DNA of 10,846 bases from Candidatus Mcinerneyibacteriota bacterium (lineage in GTDB: Bacteria > AUK180 > JAQVHJ01). Shown in pieces: positions 1 through 6,557 of this stretch (position 1 is its first letter; each line of letters opens with the position of its first letter). The notes beneath the pieces are model-generated. The model searched no databases. It worked only from the letters and a program-made list of their open reading frames with translations, and was not told the DNA's origin. Location: positions 1 to 10,846 of the forward strand of contig DAOVMD010000061.1 of the NCBI GenBank assembly GCA_030630935.1, given 5' to 3'. The position numbers were made by a program, and so were the translations under genes.

Positions 1-210
1 GTATGCAGGGCAATAGGTGTAAATTTACTAAGACTTATCAGCTATATGAAAAATGATAAGGTACTTGAAAACCTGGCGCCCTTATATTTTTTATTTTTCA
101 CGAAATATCATCAATATCGTAGTAATTTACGAAAAATAATCTTGATGCTAAAAATAAATTTTCAAAATTTTGTTTTTTTACCTAAACTCGCTATCAAAAC
201 ACTTTTTTGA
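1..210 (+). CDS. possible C-terminal end of an unidentified gene (partial)
   Basis: Frame 1 is open from the first base to a TGA at 208-210, giving 69 residues with no start inside the window that must be used. The other two forward frames are closed by early stops. The translation is basic and rich in Leu, Ile and Phe, and I recognise no family. A chance open frame of this length is uncommon in sequence this AT-rich but far from impossible. The last codons overlap an AT-only inverted repeat (TATCAAAA 192-199, TTTTGATA 205-212) that could form a weak hairpin near the end of the frame. If real, the gene would converge on ispF. Its product is unknown. Confidence 0.3.
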   Translation, partial: VCRAIGVNLLRLISYMKNDKVLENLAPLYFLFFTKYHQYRSNLRKIILMLKINFQNFVFLPKLAIKTLF

Positions 211-231
211 TACCTTGTTTTTGCAGGAAGG

Positions 232-263
232 TCATTATTCATTGTTACTTTTTCATTGCAGAG
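232..263 (-). repeat. 32-base dispersed repeat behind ispF (copy 1)
   Basis: Read on the minus strand, this 32-base stretch begins CTCTGCAATGAAAAAG and matches 3876-3907 on the plus strand with two mismatches. It starts 14 bases after the ispF stop codon, in the same orientation as that gene. It is AT-rich, contains the repeated unit AATGA, and is non-coding. It could be a mobile palindrome-free repeat or a 3'-end processing element. The function is unknown. Confidence 0.6.
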
Positions 264-277
264 CGAAGCGAAACTAT

Positions 278-748
278 TTATTTAATAAGTAAAACAGTAT
301 AAACAGAAATACCTTCTTCCTTCCCTTCAAAACCCAAGCCTTCGCTTGTAGTTGCCTTCAGATTAATTTTATGCTCATCGCAGACAAGGACTTTTGCAAT
401 ATTTAATTTCATCCGGAGAAAGTACGATGTCAGCTTAGGTCTTTGACAAACAATCGTTGAATCTATATTAATTATTCCCTTATACCCTTCTGATTTACAT
501 AATGCAAAAGTTTTCTTCAATATCTCCAGACTTGATATTCCTTTATATTTAGGGTCAGTATCGGGAAAATGTATCCCTATATCTCCAAGACCGCAAGCGC
601 CTAACAGAGCATCAGAAATTGAATGCAGAAGAACATCCGCATCAGAATGACCTAATAATCCCTTTTCAAAAGGAATCTTCTCACCACCCAATATCAATTC
701 CCGGTCTTTTGAAAATTTATGAACATCCAAACCAAAACCTATCTTCAT
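278..748 (-). CDS. ispF: 2-C-methyl-D-erythritol 2,4-cyclodiphosphate synthase
   Basis: IspF converts CDP-methylerythritol 2-phosphate to methylerythritol 2,4-cyclodiphosphate, releasing CMP, in the cytosolic MEP pathway for isoprenoid precursors. The 156-residue product has normal family length. The N-terminal GFGLDVH motif supplies metal ligands Asp8 and His10, and [10 protein letters not shown] supplies His42, matching the E. coli numbering. Asp56 lies in the following [11 protein letters not shown] stretch. The C-terminal CDP-binding loop reads [12 protein letters not shown], with Ser-Glu-Gly where Thr-Glu-Lys is more usual. The start follows an AAGGAG ribosome binding site that overlaps the end of recO. 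The 3-base gap to recO indicates an operon. The family assignment is very secure. Confidence 0.97.
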   Translation of the reverse strand: MKIGFGLDVHKFSKDRELILGGEKIPFEKGLLGHSDADVLLHSISDALLGACGLGDIGIHFPDTDPKYKGISSLEILKKTFALCKSEGYKGIINIDSTIVCQRPKLTSYFLRMKLNIAKVLVCDEHKINLKATTSEGLGFEGKEEGISVYTVLLIK

Positions 749-751
749 TAT

Positions 752-1516
752 TTACTCCTTAATTTCATAACCCGAAAGAAAATTCCTGAATAAAACAAGA
801 TTCTTCTCTGAGTGATAACTTAAATATCTTTCACTTAAAACATCCAGCTCCCTCCTCGCTAAAGAGGTATACCTTAATGAAAGGATTTTTGAAAGTTTCG
901 ATTTTAAAATTTCTTTTATAAAATTAACTGAGCCTGGTGAGATCTTCTTATAATTAATCTCAAGGCTGGTACAGTTTTTACAGATTAAGCCGCCGGTTTG
1001 AATTGAAAAGAACCTATTTTTTTCGCTAAGGTCTTTTGAGCAATTACTACAAACTTTTAATTCCGGCATAAACCCAAGCCCCATTGAAACATGCCACAAA
1101 AACATATCCTTAAACAGGAAATAATCAATATCCTTTTCCTTCTCAAGAACTTGAAAATAATCTCTTATTAAAGAAAAAACTTTTACATTAGGATTCTGCT
1201 CCTGAAAAACTTTATCAAGGATATAAAGAAAATAATATGCTGCTGCAAATTTTTTAGGTTCACTTTTTATGTTGGGGTATCCGCTAAATAATTCTGCATC
1301 CTGAATATAGTAACTCTTTGAATATCCTTCACGGGAAATTAAAATCTTTACTAAATTTAATGCATTTAAAATTCCCGAATTTGAATTATAATGTAGGGAA
1401 CCGCGTTTCGATATTAACGAAATTTTTCCTAATCTATCAGAAAAAACGAGGTATCTTCTATCAATCTCACCTAACGGTCGATTCAACAGCACTATCGCAT
1501 TTATATATCCAAACAT
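752..1516 (-). CDS. recO: DNA repair protein RecO
   Basis: RecO works with RecR to load RecA onto SSB-coated single-stranded DNA in the RecFOR recombinational repair pathway. The 254-residue length is typical. Residues 1-80 form the OB-fold region, with the characteristic opening in which an AIVL strand is followed by LGEIDRRYLVFSDRLGKI. A helical domain follows, and a four-cysteine zinc site is visible at Cys156, Cys159, Cys179 and Cys182. The start codon lies 12 bases downstream of the DUF4190-like stop. I see no clear Shine-Dalgarno before it, so translation may be coupled to the upstream gene. The next gene, ispF, begins 3 bases after the recO stop. Identification rests on the N-terminal pattern plus the zinc ligands and is secure. 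Confidence 0.93.
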   Translation of the reverse strand: MFGYINAIVLLNRPLGEIDRRYLVFSDRLGKISLISKRGSLHYNSNSGILNALNLVKILISREGYSKSYYIQDAELFSGYPNIKSEPKKFAAAYYFLYILDKVFQEQNPNVKVFSLIRDYFQVLEKEKDIDYFLFKDMFLWHVSMGLGFMPELKVCSNCSKDLSEKNRFFSIQTGGLICKNCTSLEINYKKISPGSVNFIKEILKSKLSKILSLRYTSLARRELDVLSERYLSYHSEKNLVLFRNFLSGYEIKE

Positions 1517-1528
1517 TAATGTTAGAGA

Positions 1529-1867
1529 CTATCTAAACATATTGGGATTTTCAGCTGCAATAATACCAAAAACAACCCAAACAAGGAAGAAGATAAAAAT
1601 TCCAACTGCGCTCAAGATTATACCCCAGGTGGACATTCCTCTGCCTTTTTCAGCATGCTCACCTGCATTAATCTTTGTCTTCTCAACAATCCCGAGAATT
1701 ATCCCGATAATCCCTGTTAAAAACCCCATATAACAGCAAATTGTACAGCTTGCAATACCAACGATTAAAGTTGTAATTGCAAGACCGCTTGGCTTATCTT
1801 CAATGAGTGGATTAAATCCTGGTGGTGGAGCTGGGGGTGGGGGGGGGGGTGATGTAGTGTCTACCAT
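1529..1867 (-). CDS. small DUF4190-like membrane protein with proline-rich N terminus
   Basis: The product is 112 residues. A proline-rich cytoplasmic-looking N terminus (residues 7-16 almost all Pro) precedes two hydrophobic segments at about 28-61 and 80-104. The first contains Cys41, Cys44 and Cys45 and could be one long or two short membrane passes. The linker has KGRGMSTWGIILSAVGI, resembling the KGRGLAIAGIVLG pattern of DUF4190 proteins, whose function is unknown. The start was chosen because AGGAGGT (1874-1880) sits 6 bases upstream. A longer TTG start at 1933 would lie inside the -35 box of the promoter. The gene leads the operon with recO 12 bases downstream. An 11-base C tract just after the start makes the frame vulnerable to slippage. 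Confidence 0.8.
   Translation of the reverse strand: MVDTTSPPPPPPAPPPGFNPLIEDKPSGLAITTLIVGIASCTICCYMGFLTGIIGIILGIVEKTKINAGEHAEKGRGMSTWGIILSAVGIFIFFLVWVVFGIIAAENPNMFR
1839..1849 (-). repeat. 11-base homopolymer C tract inside the DUF4190-like gene
   Basis: On the coding strand this is eleven consecutive C residues beginning at codon 7, followed by A and five more C. It encodes part of the Pro run. Gain or loss of one base would shift the frame after about ten codons. Long C/G tracts at the 5' end of surface or regulatory genes are a known basis of phase variation. Whether this tract varies cannot be seen in one sequence, and it is also a place where sequencing errors are common. Confidence 0.9.
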
Positions 1868-1904
1868 TATTATACCTCCTATTAATTGTTTAACTATAAG
1901 TGAA

Positions 1905-1933
1905 ATTATATCATATAATAAACAACTTTTCAA
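1905..1933 (-). promoter_or_regulatory. sigma70-type promoter of the DUF4190-recO-ispF operon
   Basis: On the minus strand TTGAAA (1928-1933) and TATAAT (1905-1910) are separated by exactly 17 bases. The predicted transcription start is near 1898, about 30 bases before the ATG at 1867, leaving room for the AGGAGGT ribosome binding site. Both boxes are close to consensus and the position fits the first gene of the operon. Confidence 0.75.
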
Positions 1934-1978
1934 GTTATTTATTTCTGAATAAAAAGTATTACATACAATTGTTATTCA

Positions 1979-2022
1979 TTTCAGTTGCACGATTTGTCAA
2001 TTGACAAATCGTGCAACTGAAA
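1979..2022. repeat. perfect 44-bp palindrome between divergent promoters
   Basis: Every base pairs with its partner around the centre between 2000 and 2001, giving two 22-bp arms with no spacer. The core reads TTGTCAATTGACAA. It lies 45 bases upstream of the minus-strand -35 box and 62 bases upstream of the plus-strand -35 box at 2085. It could be an operator for a dimeric or tetrameric regulator, a dispersed palindromic element, or a cruciform or hairpin site. The function is unknown. Confidence 0.9.
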
Positions 2023-2030
2023 ACTATATT
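2001..2030 (+). promoter_or_regulatory. possible second promoter starting in the palindrome
   Basis: TTGACA at 2001-2006 is a perfect -35 hexamer formed by the right half of the palindrome. TATATT at 2025-2030 follows after an 18-base spacer. It would read towards the secreted-protein gene with a leader of about 100 bases. The match may be a by-product of the palindrome, since the symmetric TTGACA on the other strand has no good -10 box. Confidence 0.35.
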
Positions 2031-2084
2031 TTTTAATGATGAATTATATATGTGCAGTTATATAGTTTATTTTTTTTACCCAGC

Positions 2085-2113
2085 TTGACTTTTTAAGGAT
2101 TTTATGCTAAGAT
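2085..2113 (+). promoter_or_regulatory. sigma70-type promoter of the secreted-protein gene
   Basis: TTGACT (2085-2090) and TAAGAT (2108-2113) are 17 bases apart. The predicted transcription start is near 2120, just before the GGAAGGTG ribosome binding site (2120-2127). This rules out the upstream ATG at 2104, which lies in the promoter spacer, and supports translation from 2134. Confidence 0.65.
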
Positions 2114-2133
2114 TTAATTGGAAGGTGTTACAG

Positions 2134-3862
2134 ATGAAAATGAGTAGATTGAAGTTTTCTGGAATATTAATTTTAATCATAATATTTTGTTTGCTTATTT
2201 TTGCAAGGTCTCAAATTAAATCTCATAAATTTGTCAAAGAAGAAAAAGAAGCCGCGGTTTATCTATATATTTTAGAACATGGTAATTATGAATGGACATT
2301 TTTAACAACCGGACTATGGCCCGGAGACTCTATGGAACCCTATTGGGGAACAGGAGCAAAGTATCCTCAACGATATAATGATATTCCGATTATGTGGATG
2401 GGTAAATTTTATATTTCTAATAGCACACATTATCATTATTACGGGGAGTTCTCCTGGGCTTGGGAAGGAGCATGTACCCTCAATGATCCCAACCCATGAA
2501 TTATCATATTTGGATTCAATAAGTCAGAAGGATATCTTGACGGGGTGGTCGTGTGGAGATTCGAACAATCCTAATTCGTGTGGATATGATGGCCTAACTT
2601 TAGGGTGTACCTGGCGTACATTACAATGGAATACTGAAAAGTGGGATGAATTCATTCCAGCTATCTGGACTTTATTTAACTATGGAAATAAACCTGTTGA
2701 AGACTTCTATATCACCCTTCAGATGGATTGGGATATTCCGTATGCAGATTATGAAAATAATGCCGTTAAATACTATCCGGAAGTAAGGGGTTCAAGAATC
2801 TATAATTTAAACACTGATTTATCAGGCGGGATTATTTTCCTTAACGATGACCCTAAAAATATGAGAGCAACCAGTTGGGATGATGACATTTGGTTATCGG
2901 GTAACCCCATGGAGTATGAATGGTTCTGGACAAACATTGTCAGTTCTTATGAATTATCTACCCGAATCCAACCGGATGATTACCTGGTTTTCTGTACCTT
3001 TGGTCCCATCAGCCTTAATCCCGGAGAAAAATATGATTTCGTTTGGGCTTTTGTTTTTGGTGAGGATGAAGCTGATTGGCTTAAAAATGCCGAAACACTG
3101 CAAGTATTCGGGCAGGATCCTTATTACTTAATGCCGCCGGCTCCGCCGTCTATAGAACTCTCATCTCAAAATAACAAGGTAAAAATTCGTTGGACTCGAA
3201 ACAGAGTCGAAGTAACAGAAGGAGAGTTTGATTATTCAAGTGAATCAAGTATTGATCCAATACGCCAGGAACCTGACTGGGATGGATATCGTATTTATCG
3301 AAATATGACAGGGATCGGAACGATAGAAGACGGGGGCTGGCATTTTGTTACTGAACTAAATTCCACTTATATATATGAGACCTGGGGAACTATACCATCT
3401 GATGAACTCAATCCCGAATTCTGGAAGCGGACTTATTGGGCTGAATTCACTGATAAAGGTCCGGGTTTATATACCGGCTTTAAATATTTCTACTCTGTTG
3501 TTGCTTATGATATTTCCAACTCAAAATCGTCACCTGAAGAAAATGCAAAAAGCATAATCGTAAGCGGGAATAATAAAGTTCCGACAAATTCTGTTCTAGT
3601 AATCCCTAATCCATATAAAGTATTTAATCATCCTGCTTTCAGTGAAGGTGTTATCTTTACTAACCTACCACCAATATGTACAATTAAAATATATACCCTC
3701 AATGGAGAACTTGTTAAGAAAATTAAACATGAAAACCAATCCGGGAACGAAAGATGGGACCTCAATAATGACAATGGTAAAAAAATCGCTTCCGGAATAT
3801 ACCTCTACACCATCGAATCAAGCCAGGGAATCCAAAAAGGAAAAATCGCAATAATAAAATAA
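2134..3862 (+). pseudogene. secreted protein with fibronectin-like region and T9SS-type sorting domain, frameshifted
   Basis: Two reading frames together make one long exported protein. Frame 1 runs from ATG 2134 (or 2140, in frame) to TGA 2497-2499. It carries a lysine/arginine-led hydrophobic signal segment (LKFSGILILIIIFCLLIFA) and a Trp/Tyr-rich domain. Frame 2 carries the rest to TAA 3860-3862: a Trp- and Asp-rich domain, then a fibronectin-III-like stretch beginning at PPAPPSIEL and containing DWDGYRIYR and FKYFYSVVAYD. It ends with a module containing VIPNPYKV and ASGIYLYTIESSQG, the pattern of type IX secretion sorting and FlgD-like Ig domains. Passing from one frame to the other needs removal of one base somewhere around 2440-2497. 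The long frame-2 remainder looks well preserved, so the break is recent or a sequencing error. The substrate or partner is unknown. Confidence 0.75.
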
Positions 3863-3875
3863 CTGCATCGCTACA

Positions 3876-3907
3876 CTCTGCAATGAAAAAGGAACAATGA
3901 AGAATGA
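3876..3907 (+). repeat. 32-base dispersed repeat behind the secreted-protein gene (copy 2)
   Basis: It matches the minus-strand copy at 232-263 with two mismatches over 32 bases. It begins 13 bases after the stop codon of the upstream gene and runs in the same direction, as the other copy does behind ispF. Further AATGAAGAATG units follow to about 3915. Confidence 0.6.
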
Positions 3908-4083
3908 AGAATGATTTTGCATTAGAGAATACAATGCATTTATTTAGAGCAACTGGTGCATAAAGATTCAATTGAATGCAAAAGAATAATTTACAGGGAA
4001 CTAAAGAGAACTAACGAGAACTTTTTTAAATATAAAAAATAATATTAAGAGACTCTGTGAACTGTAAGTCTTTAACAGAGATT

Positions 4084-4098
4084 GGAATCAAGGATTCC
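4084..4098. repeat. short hairpin GGAATC/GATTCC
   Basis: A 6-bp perfect stem with a three-base loop (AAG). It is short enough to be chance in isolation, but it lies in a region with several other inverted repeats. Confidence 0.4.
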
Positions 4099-4316
4099 GA
4101 AAACATGATTATATGGGATAAAGAAAAGAATAGAAAAAATAAAATCCTGTTTATTCTTAAGCAAGTAGGTTATTACTTTAGCTGTTGTTCTATTCTTTTT
4201 AATAATCCCATTGTCATGTAATCTCTGTTTAAACTTTTCATCTTTCTTTTTTCAGCGTGTTCAGTGTGATCAGTGGTTATTTTTTATTTTATTTGTTTTT
4301 TTCTCTGCGTCCGGAG

Positions 4317-4343
4317 TTTACCCCGTTTTTTCGGGGCGGTAAA
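4317..4343. repeat. CCCCG-T6-CGGGG hairpin
   Basis: CCCCG and CGGGG flank a run of six T. Outer bases TTTACC and GGTAAA can extend the stem across a three-base bulge. The left flank GAGTTTACCCCG (4314-4325) is the reverse complement of 4566-4577. A run of T inside the loop rather than after the stem argues against an ordinary terminator. Confidence 0.5.
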
Positions 4344-4392
4344 ATATGTTTTGCATTCAATCATTTTTCTAATGTTATTATCTTCAATCATG

Positions 4393-4415
4393 GTCAAGGT
4401 CAAACTGACCTTGAC
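4393..4415. repeat. 10-bp perfect hairpin GTCAAGGTCA/TGACCTTGAC
   Basis: Two perfect 10-base arms are separated by the loop AAC. No T run follows on the plus strand, so it is not a classical intrinsic terminator. It is best described as a short palindromic repeat of unknown role. Confidence 0.65.
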
Positions 4416-4459
4416 TGAAGGTTAGCACTTTGGATAAGTATTATAATTAGCCAGAACAA

Positions 4460-4475
4460 TGGGGTTTCACCCCCA
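4460..4475. repeat. TGGGG/CCCCA hairpin
   Basis: A 5-bp GC-rich stem with the six-base loop TTTCAC, unusually GC-rich against its AT-rich surroundings. It belongs to the same cluster of short inverted repeats. Confidence 0.45.
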
Positions 4476-4554
4476 GCAAATGCTTTAAATACTTATAAAC
4501 AATGTAAATAAGTCCATTAAAAGTTTTTTTTAGTCTCCCAATACGATTCTCTAT

Positions 4555-4570
4555 CCCCGATGCATCGGGG
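4555..4570. repeat. 16-bp perfect palindrome CCCCGATGCATCGGGG
   Basis: A perfect 16-bp palindrome with no spacer, followed by TAAACTC. The combined CGGGGTAAACTC is an inverted copy of the flank of the hairpin at 4317-4343, so the two GC-rich palindromes appear related and lie in opposite orientation. Confidence 0.7.
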
Positions 4571-4727
4571 TAAACTCAATCTCCTCCCTTAGGTCGTCAA
4601 TCTGCTGAAGAAAATTTTCTTTTGTTTTTTATTTCCTTTTTTGTTTAAAATAATATTTCTGTAATGACAAATATTGGATATTTAAATTCTTGTTTACAAG
4701 TCTTTTGTTTCAAAAGTTAAATTTTTC

Positions 4728-4756
4728 TTGACTTTTTATACATTTTCTGATAAAAT
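4728..4756 (+). promoter_or_regulatory. sigma70-type promoter of the ptsN-to-kdsA operon
   Basis: TTGACT (4728-4733) and TAAAAT (4751-4756) are 17 bases apart, a near-consensus arrangement. The expected transcription start is near 4763, leaving a leader of about 18 bases before ATG 4781. It makes an in-frame ATG at 4769 or upstream codon at 4757 an unlikely start, as these are at or before the transcript 5' end. Confidence 0.75.
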
Positions 4757-4780
4757 TTGAGTTTAAACTATGGAGGAAGG

Positions 4781-5230
4781 ATGAAAATATCAGATTGTCT
4801 TGTAAAGAAAGGAATAGAAGTTGATTTTAAGGCGACTGGAAAGAGTTCTGCAATTAGACGTTTATGTAAAATCCTGGCTGATTCTTCCAGGGTAATCGAT
4901 TATAAGAAGATGATGAAGGATATTTTCATTAGAGAAGACATTGAATCTACTGGAATTGGAGAATTTATTGCACTGCCACATGCAAGGACAGATGCGGTAT
5001 CTAAGCCATTAATCGCAATTGCAATTTCAAAAAAGGGAATAGAATTTGATTCTCTTGATTCCAGGCCAGTAAAGATTATTTTCATGATTGTTGTCCCTAT
5101 AAAACAGTCAAAGCAATTATTAAAACTTCTCGCTAAGGTAACACAATTTCTTAAAAAGCCCAATACCAAACAAGAACTCCTGGCAGCCGAGTCACCAGGT
5201 GAAATTATAAAAATCCTCAAGAAAGAATAA
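4781..5230 (+). CDS. ptsN: PTS EIIA component, nitrogen-type (PtsN-like)
   Basis: The 149-residue product is a single EIIA domain of the PTS EIIA-2/nitrogen-regulatory family. The phosphorylated histidine is His67 in ALPHARTDAV, preceded by the usual REDIESTGIGEFIA segment. A conserved hydrophobic strand IIFMIVVP and a C-terminal LLKLLAKVTQFLKKP helix complete the fold. No EIIB or EIIC transport domain is nearby, which fits a regulatory phosphocarrier rather than a sugar importer. The start has GGAGG four bases upstream and lies just downstream of a strong promoter. It is the first gene of the envelope-sugar operon, and the exported NAGPA-family gene starts 3 bases after its stop. What it regulates here is unknown. 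The phosphodonor (EI and NPr) is not in the window. A fructose-type EIIA is the alternative. Confidence 0.88.
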   Translation: MKISDCLVKKGIEVDFKATGKSSAIRRLCKILADSSRVIDYKKMMKDIFIREDIESTGIGEFIALPHARTDAVSKPLIAIAISKKGIEFDSLDSRPVKIIFMIVVPIKQSKQLLKLLAKVTQFLKKPNTKQELLAAESPGEIIKILKKE

Positions 5231-5233
5231 AGT

Positions 5234-6556
5234 ATGAACAGATATAAGTTCTTATTTCTCATTTCCATTTTATTAATAATCTTTTCCGGTGTGGAAGCAT
5301 TTGATTATACCGGTGAAAACTTTGAATATACTGAATTTAATAATTATTACTTTAATAGTGTTGGTCCATTAGAGATTCGAGTAATAAAATTAAATTCTTC
5401 GTCAAGTTTAGTTGAAGTCGGTTTAGCAAAGGGAGTAAATTTAAAGCGTTCATCAATATTATTAAAGCAAACAAAAGGAACTGCTTGTGTAAATGCAAAT
5501 TACTTTGATCCTAATTCCGGGAGAATATTAGGGGTTTACGGAGTAAGAAACAAGATTATTTCTGAACCTGTAAACGGAGTTCCAGCAAGACCGGTCCTGG
5601 TAATTTATAATGACGGAACTGCCAGAATAATTAAAATCGATAAAAACAATATCAAAGATTTAACTAATTTCAAAATTGCAATTGGCGGGGGACCGACCAT
5701 ATTGAGATCGGGAAGAGTCTTTAAAAAATTCAGGTCAGAAAAGTTTATTAATAAAAGGAATCCATTAACTGCGGTTGGGGTTGACATTGACGGTAACCTT
5801 TACTTCATAACAGTCGATGGAAGACAGCGTTCAACAAGTATCGGGTTAAAATATAATGAGCTTGCAGAATTTTTAAATGAACAGTTTGATATTATTGACG
5901 CAATGTGTTTTGATGGTGGGGGCTCTACAACCATGGTCCTTGACGACCCATACACCACTCAATATGACCCTGAGATAATGAACCAGCCATCGGATAGAAA
6001 AGAAAGAAAAGTCGCCAGCATTATTTATTTTAAAATTAAAAAGCAAAATTTAAAGATATCTTTCGATAGCGAGTCAATCTCCGGAATATTCTATCAACAA
6101 TTCAAGAAGAAATACAGTAAAGTTTATAACAAGAATAAAATTGCAATCGGAAGGACAACATTCTCATCCTTAAATTATACCGATAAAAAAAGAGTTGTAG
6201 TTCTAACAATTCCCCCGGGGGACTTACCTAAGCTCACGAGTTTTAAGCACAGAGAAGACCTGATGTTTTTAATTTTTATAAAGACTGAACGAAAATTGGA
6301 AAAAGAGACCTATCTGTTTAATCCCAAAACAAATAAATACCATACTGTTTCTAATTGTAGTTATAATCCAAAAATAAATATTCCCGGGAAAGTTCTCTTA
6401 AATTGGAGAAATGTTGTTGATCAAAACCCATCTGCCCTGATTAAACAAGGAAATTTTTATATTTTTAATGGTGATATTTCACGTTCGTTAAATAATCTTG
6501 AATTTACTTTTTTCCTAATTAATACAATTATTAATAATTTTAAGGAGGTGGCTTAA
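5234..6556 (+). CDS. exported phosphodiester glycosidase (NAGPA) family protein
   Basis: The 440-residue product begins with a signal peptide (Asn2-Arg3-Tyr-Lys, then a hydrophobic core to about residue 20, with probable cleavage after Ala22). The NAGPA/DUF2233 domain spans about residues 45-270. Its hallmarks are GTACVNANYFDP (82-93), AIGGGPTIL (149-157), NPLTAVGVDIDG (176-187) and DGGGSTTM (227-234), with Asp227 a likely active-site residue. Family members include the human enzyme that uncovers mannose-6-phosphate and bacterial proteins linked to exopolysaccharide. Residues 270-440 are Lys- and Asn-rich with no family I recognise. The protein probably acts in the periplasm or on the surface. 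It lies 3 bases after ptsN, and its last codons contain the galT ribosome binding site. The substrate is unknown; a glycan or glycolipid phosphodiester is a reasonable guess from context. Confidence 0.82.
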   Translation: MNRYKFLFLISILLIIFSGVEAFDYTGENFEYTEFNNYYFNSVGPLEIRVIKLNSSSSLVEVGLAKGVNLKRSSILLKQTKGTACVNANYFDPNSGRILGVYGVRNKIISEPVNGVPARPVLVIYNDGTARIIKIDKNNIKDLTNFKIAIGGGPTILRSGRVFKKFRSEKFINKRNPLTAVGVDIDGNLYFITVDGRQRSTSIGLKYNELAEFLNEQFDIIDAMCFDGGGSTTMVLDDPYTTQYDPEIMNQPSDRKERKVASIIYFKIKKQNLKISFDSESISGIFYQQFKKKYSKVYNKNKIAIGRTTFSSLNYTDKKRVVVLTIPPGDLPKLTSFKHREDLMFLIFIKTERKLEKETYLFNPKTNKYHTVSNCSYNPKINIPGKVLLNWRNVVDQNPSALIKQGNFYIFNGDISRSLNNLEFTFFLINTIINNFKEVA

Positions 6557-6557
6557 T

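Larger units (their letters stand above)
3863..4727. other. gene-free repeat-rich intergenic region
   Basis: No convincing gene, tRNA or rRNA is visible in these roughly 865 bases. The base composition is strongly AT-rich, with frequent stops in all frames. The region holds the AATGA-type repeat at its left end, a stretch around 4245-4320 with phrases such as CAGTGTGATCAGTGG that look like decayed dispersed repeats, and at least five short hairpins listed separately. Two 12-base copies of CGGGGTAAACTC, one inverted (4314-4325) and one direct (4566-4577), bracket a 264-base interval. An AT-only palindrome AAGAAAATTTTCTT lies at 4608-4621. It seems to be a site where short mobile or palindromic repeats have accumulated. 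Confidence 0.6.

Noticed and set aside
1868-1933. Longer N terminus (TTG start at 1933) for the DUF4190-like protein
   Set aside because: The extra codons cover the promoter -10 and -35 boxes, and the strong AGGAGGT ribosome binding site sits before ATG 1867.
2378-2440. Independent start at ATG 2378 with a signal-peptide-like stretch (MIFRLCGWVNFIFLIAH)
   Set aside because: The hydrophobic run is the +1 reading of a plausible frame-1 domain. There is no good ribosome binding site, and a real signal peptide with promoter and ribosome binding site already exists at 2134 in frame 1.
2488-2500. Programmed +1 frameshift at CCC AAC CCA TGA
   Set aside because: The P-site codon CCA would have to re-pair with CAT after slipping, which is not favourable, and there is no upstream Shine-Dalgarno-like stimulator at the spacing seen in prfB. 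A mutation or sequencing error is simpler.
3762-3971. Minus-strand open frame behind the secreted-protein gene
   Set aside because: It overlaps the conserved C-terminal sorting module on the other strand and extends into a dispersed repeat; it is best explained as a shadow.
4900-5268. Minus-strand open frame of 122 residues opposite ptsN
   Set aside because: It lies antisense to a clear EIIA domain and has no start signal; a shadow frame.
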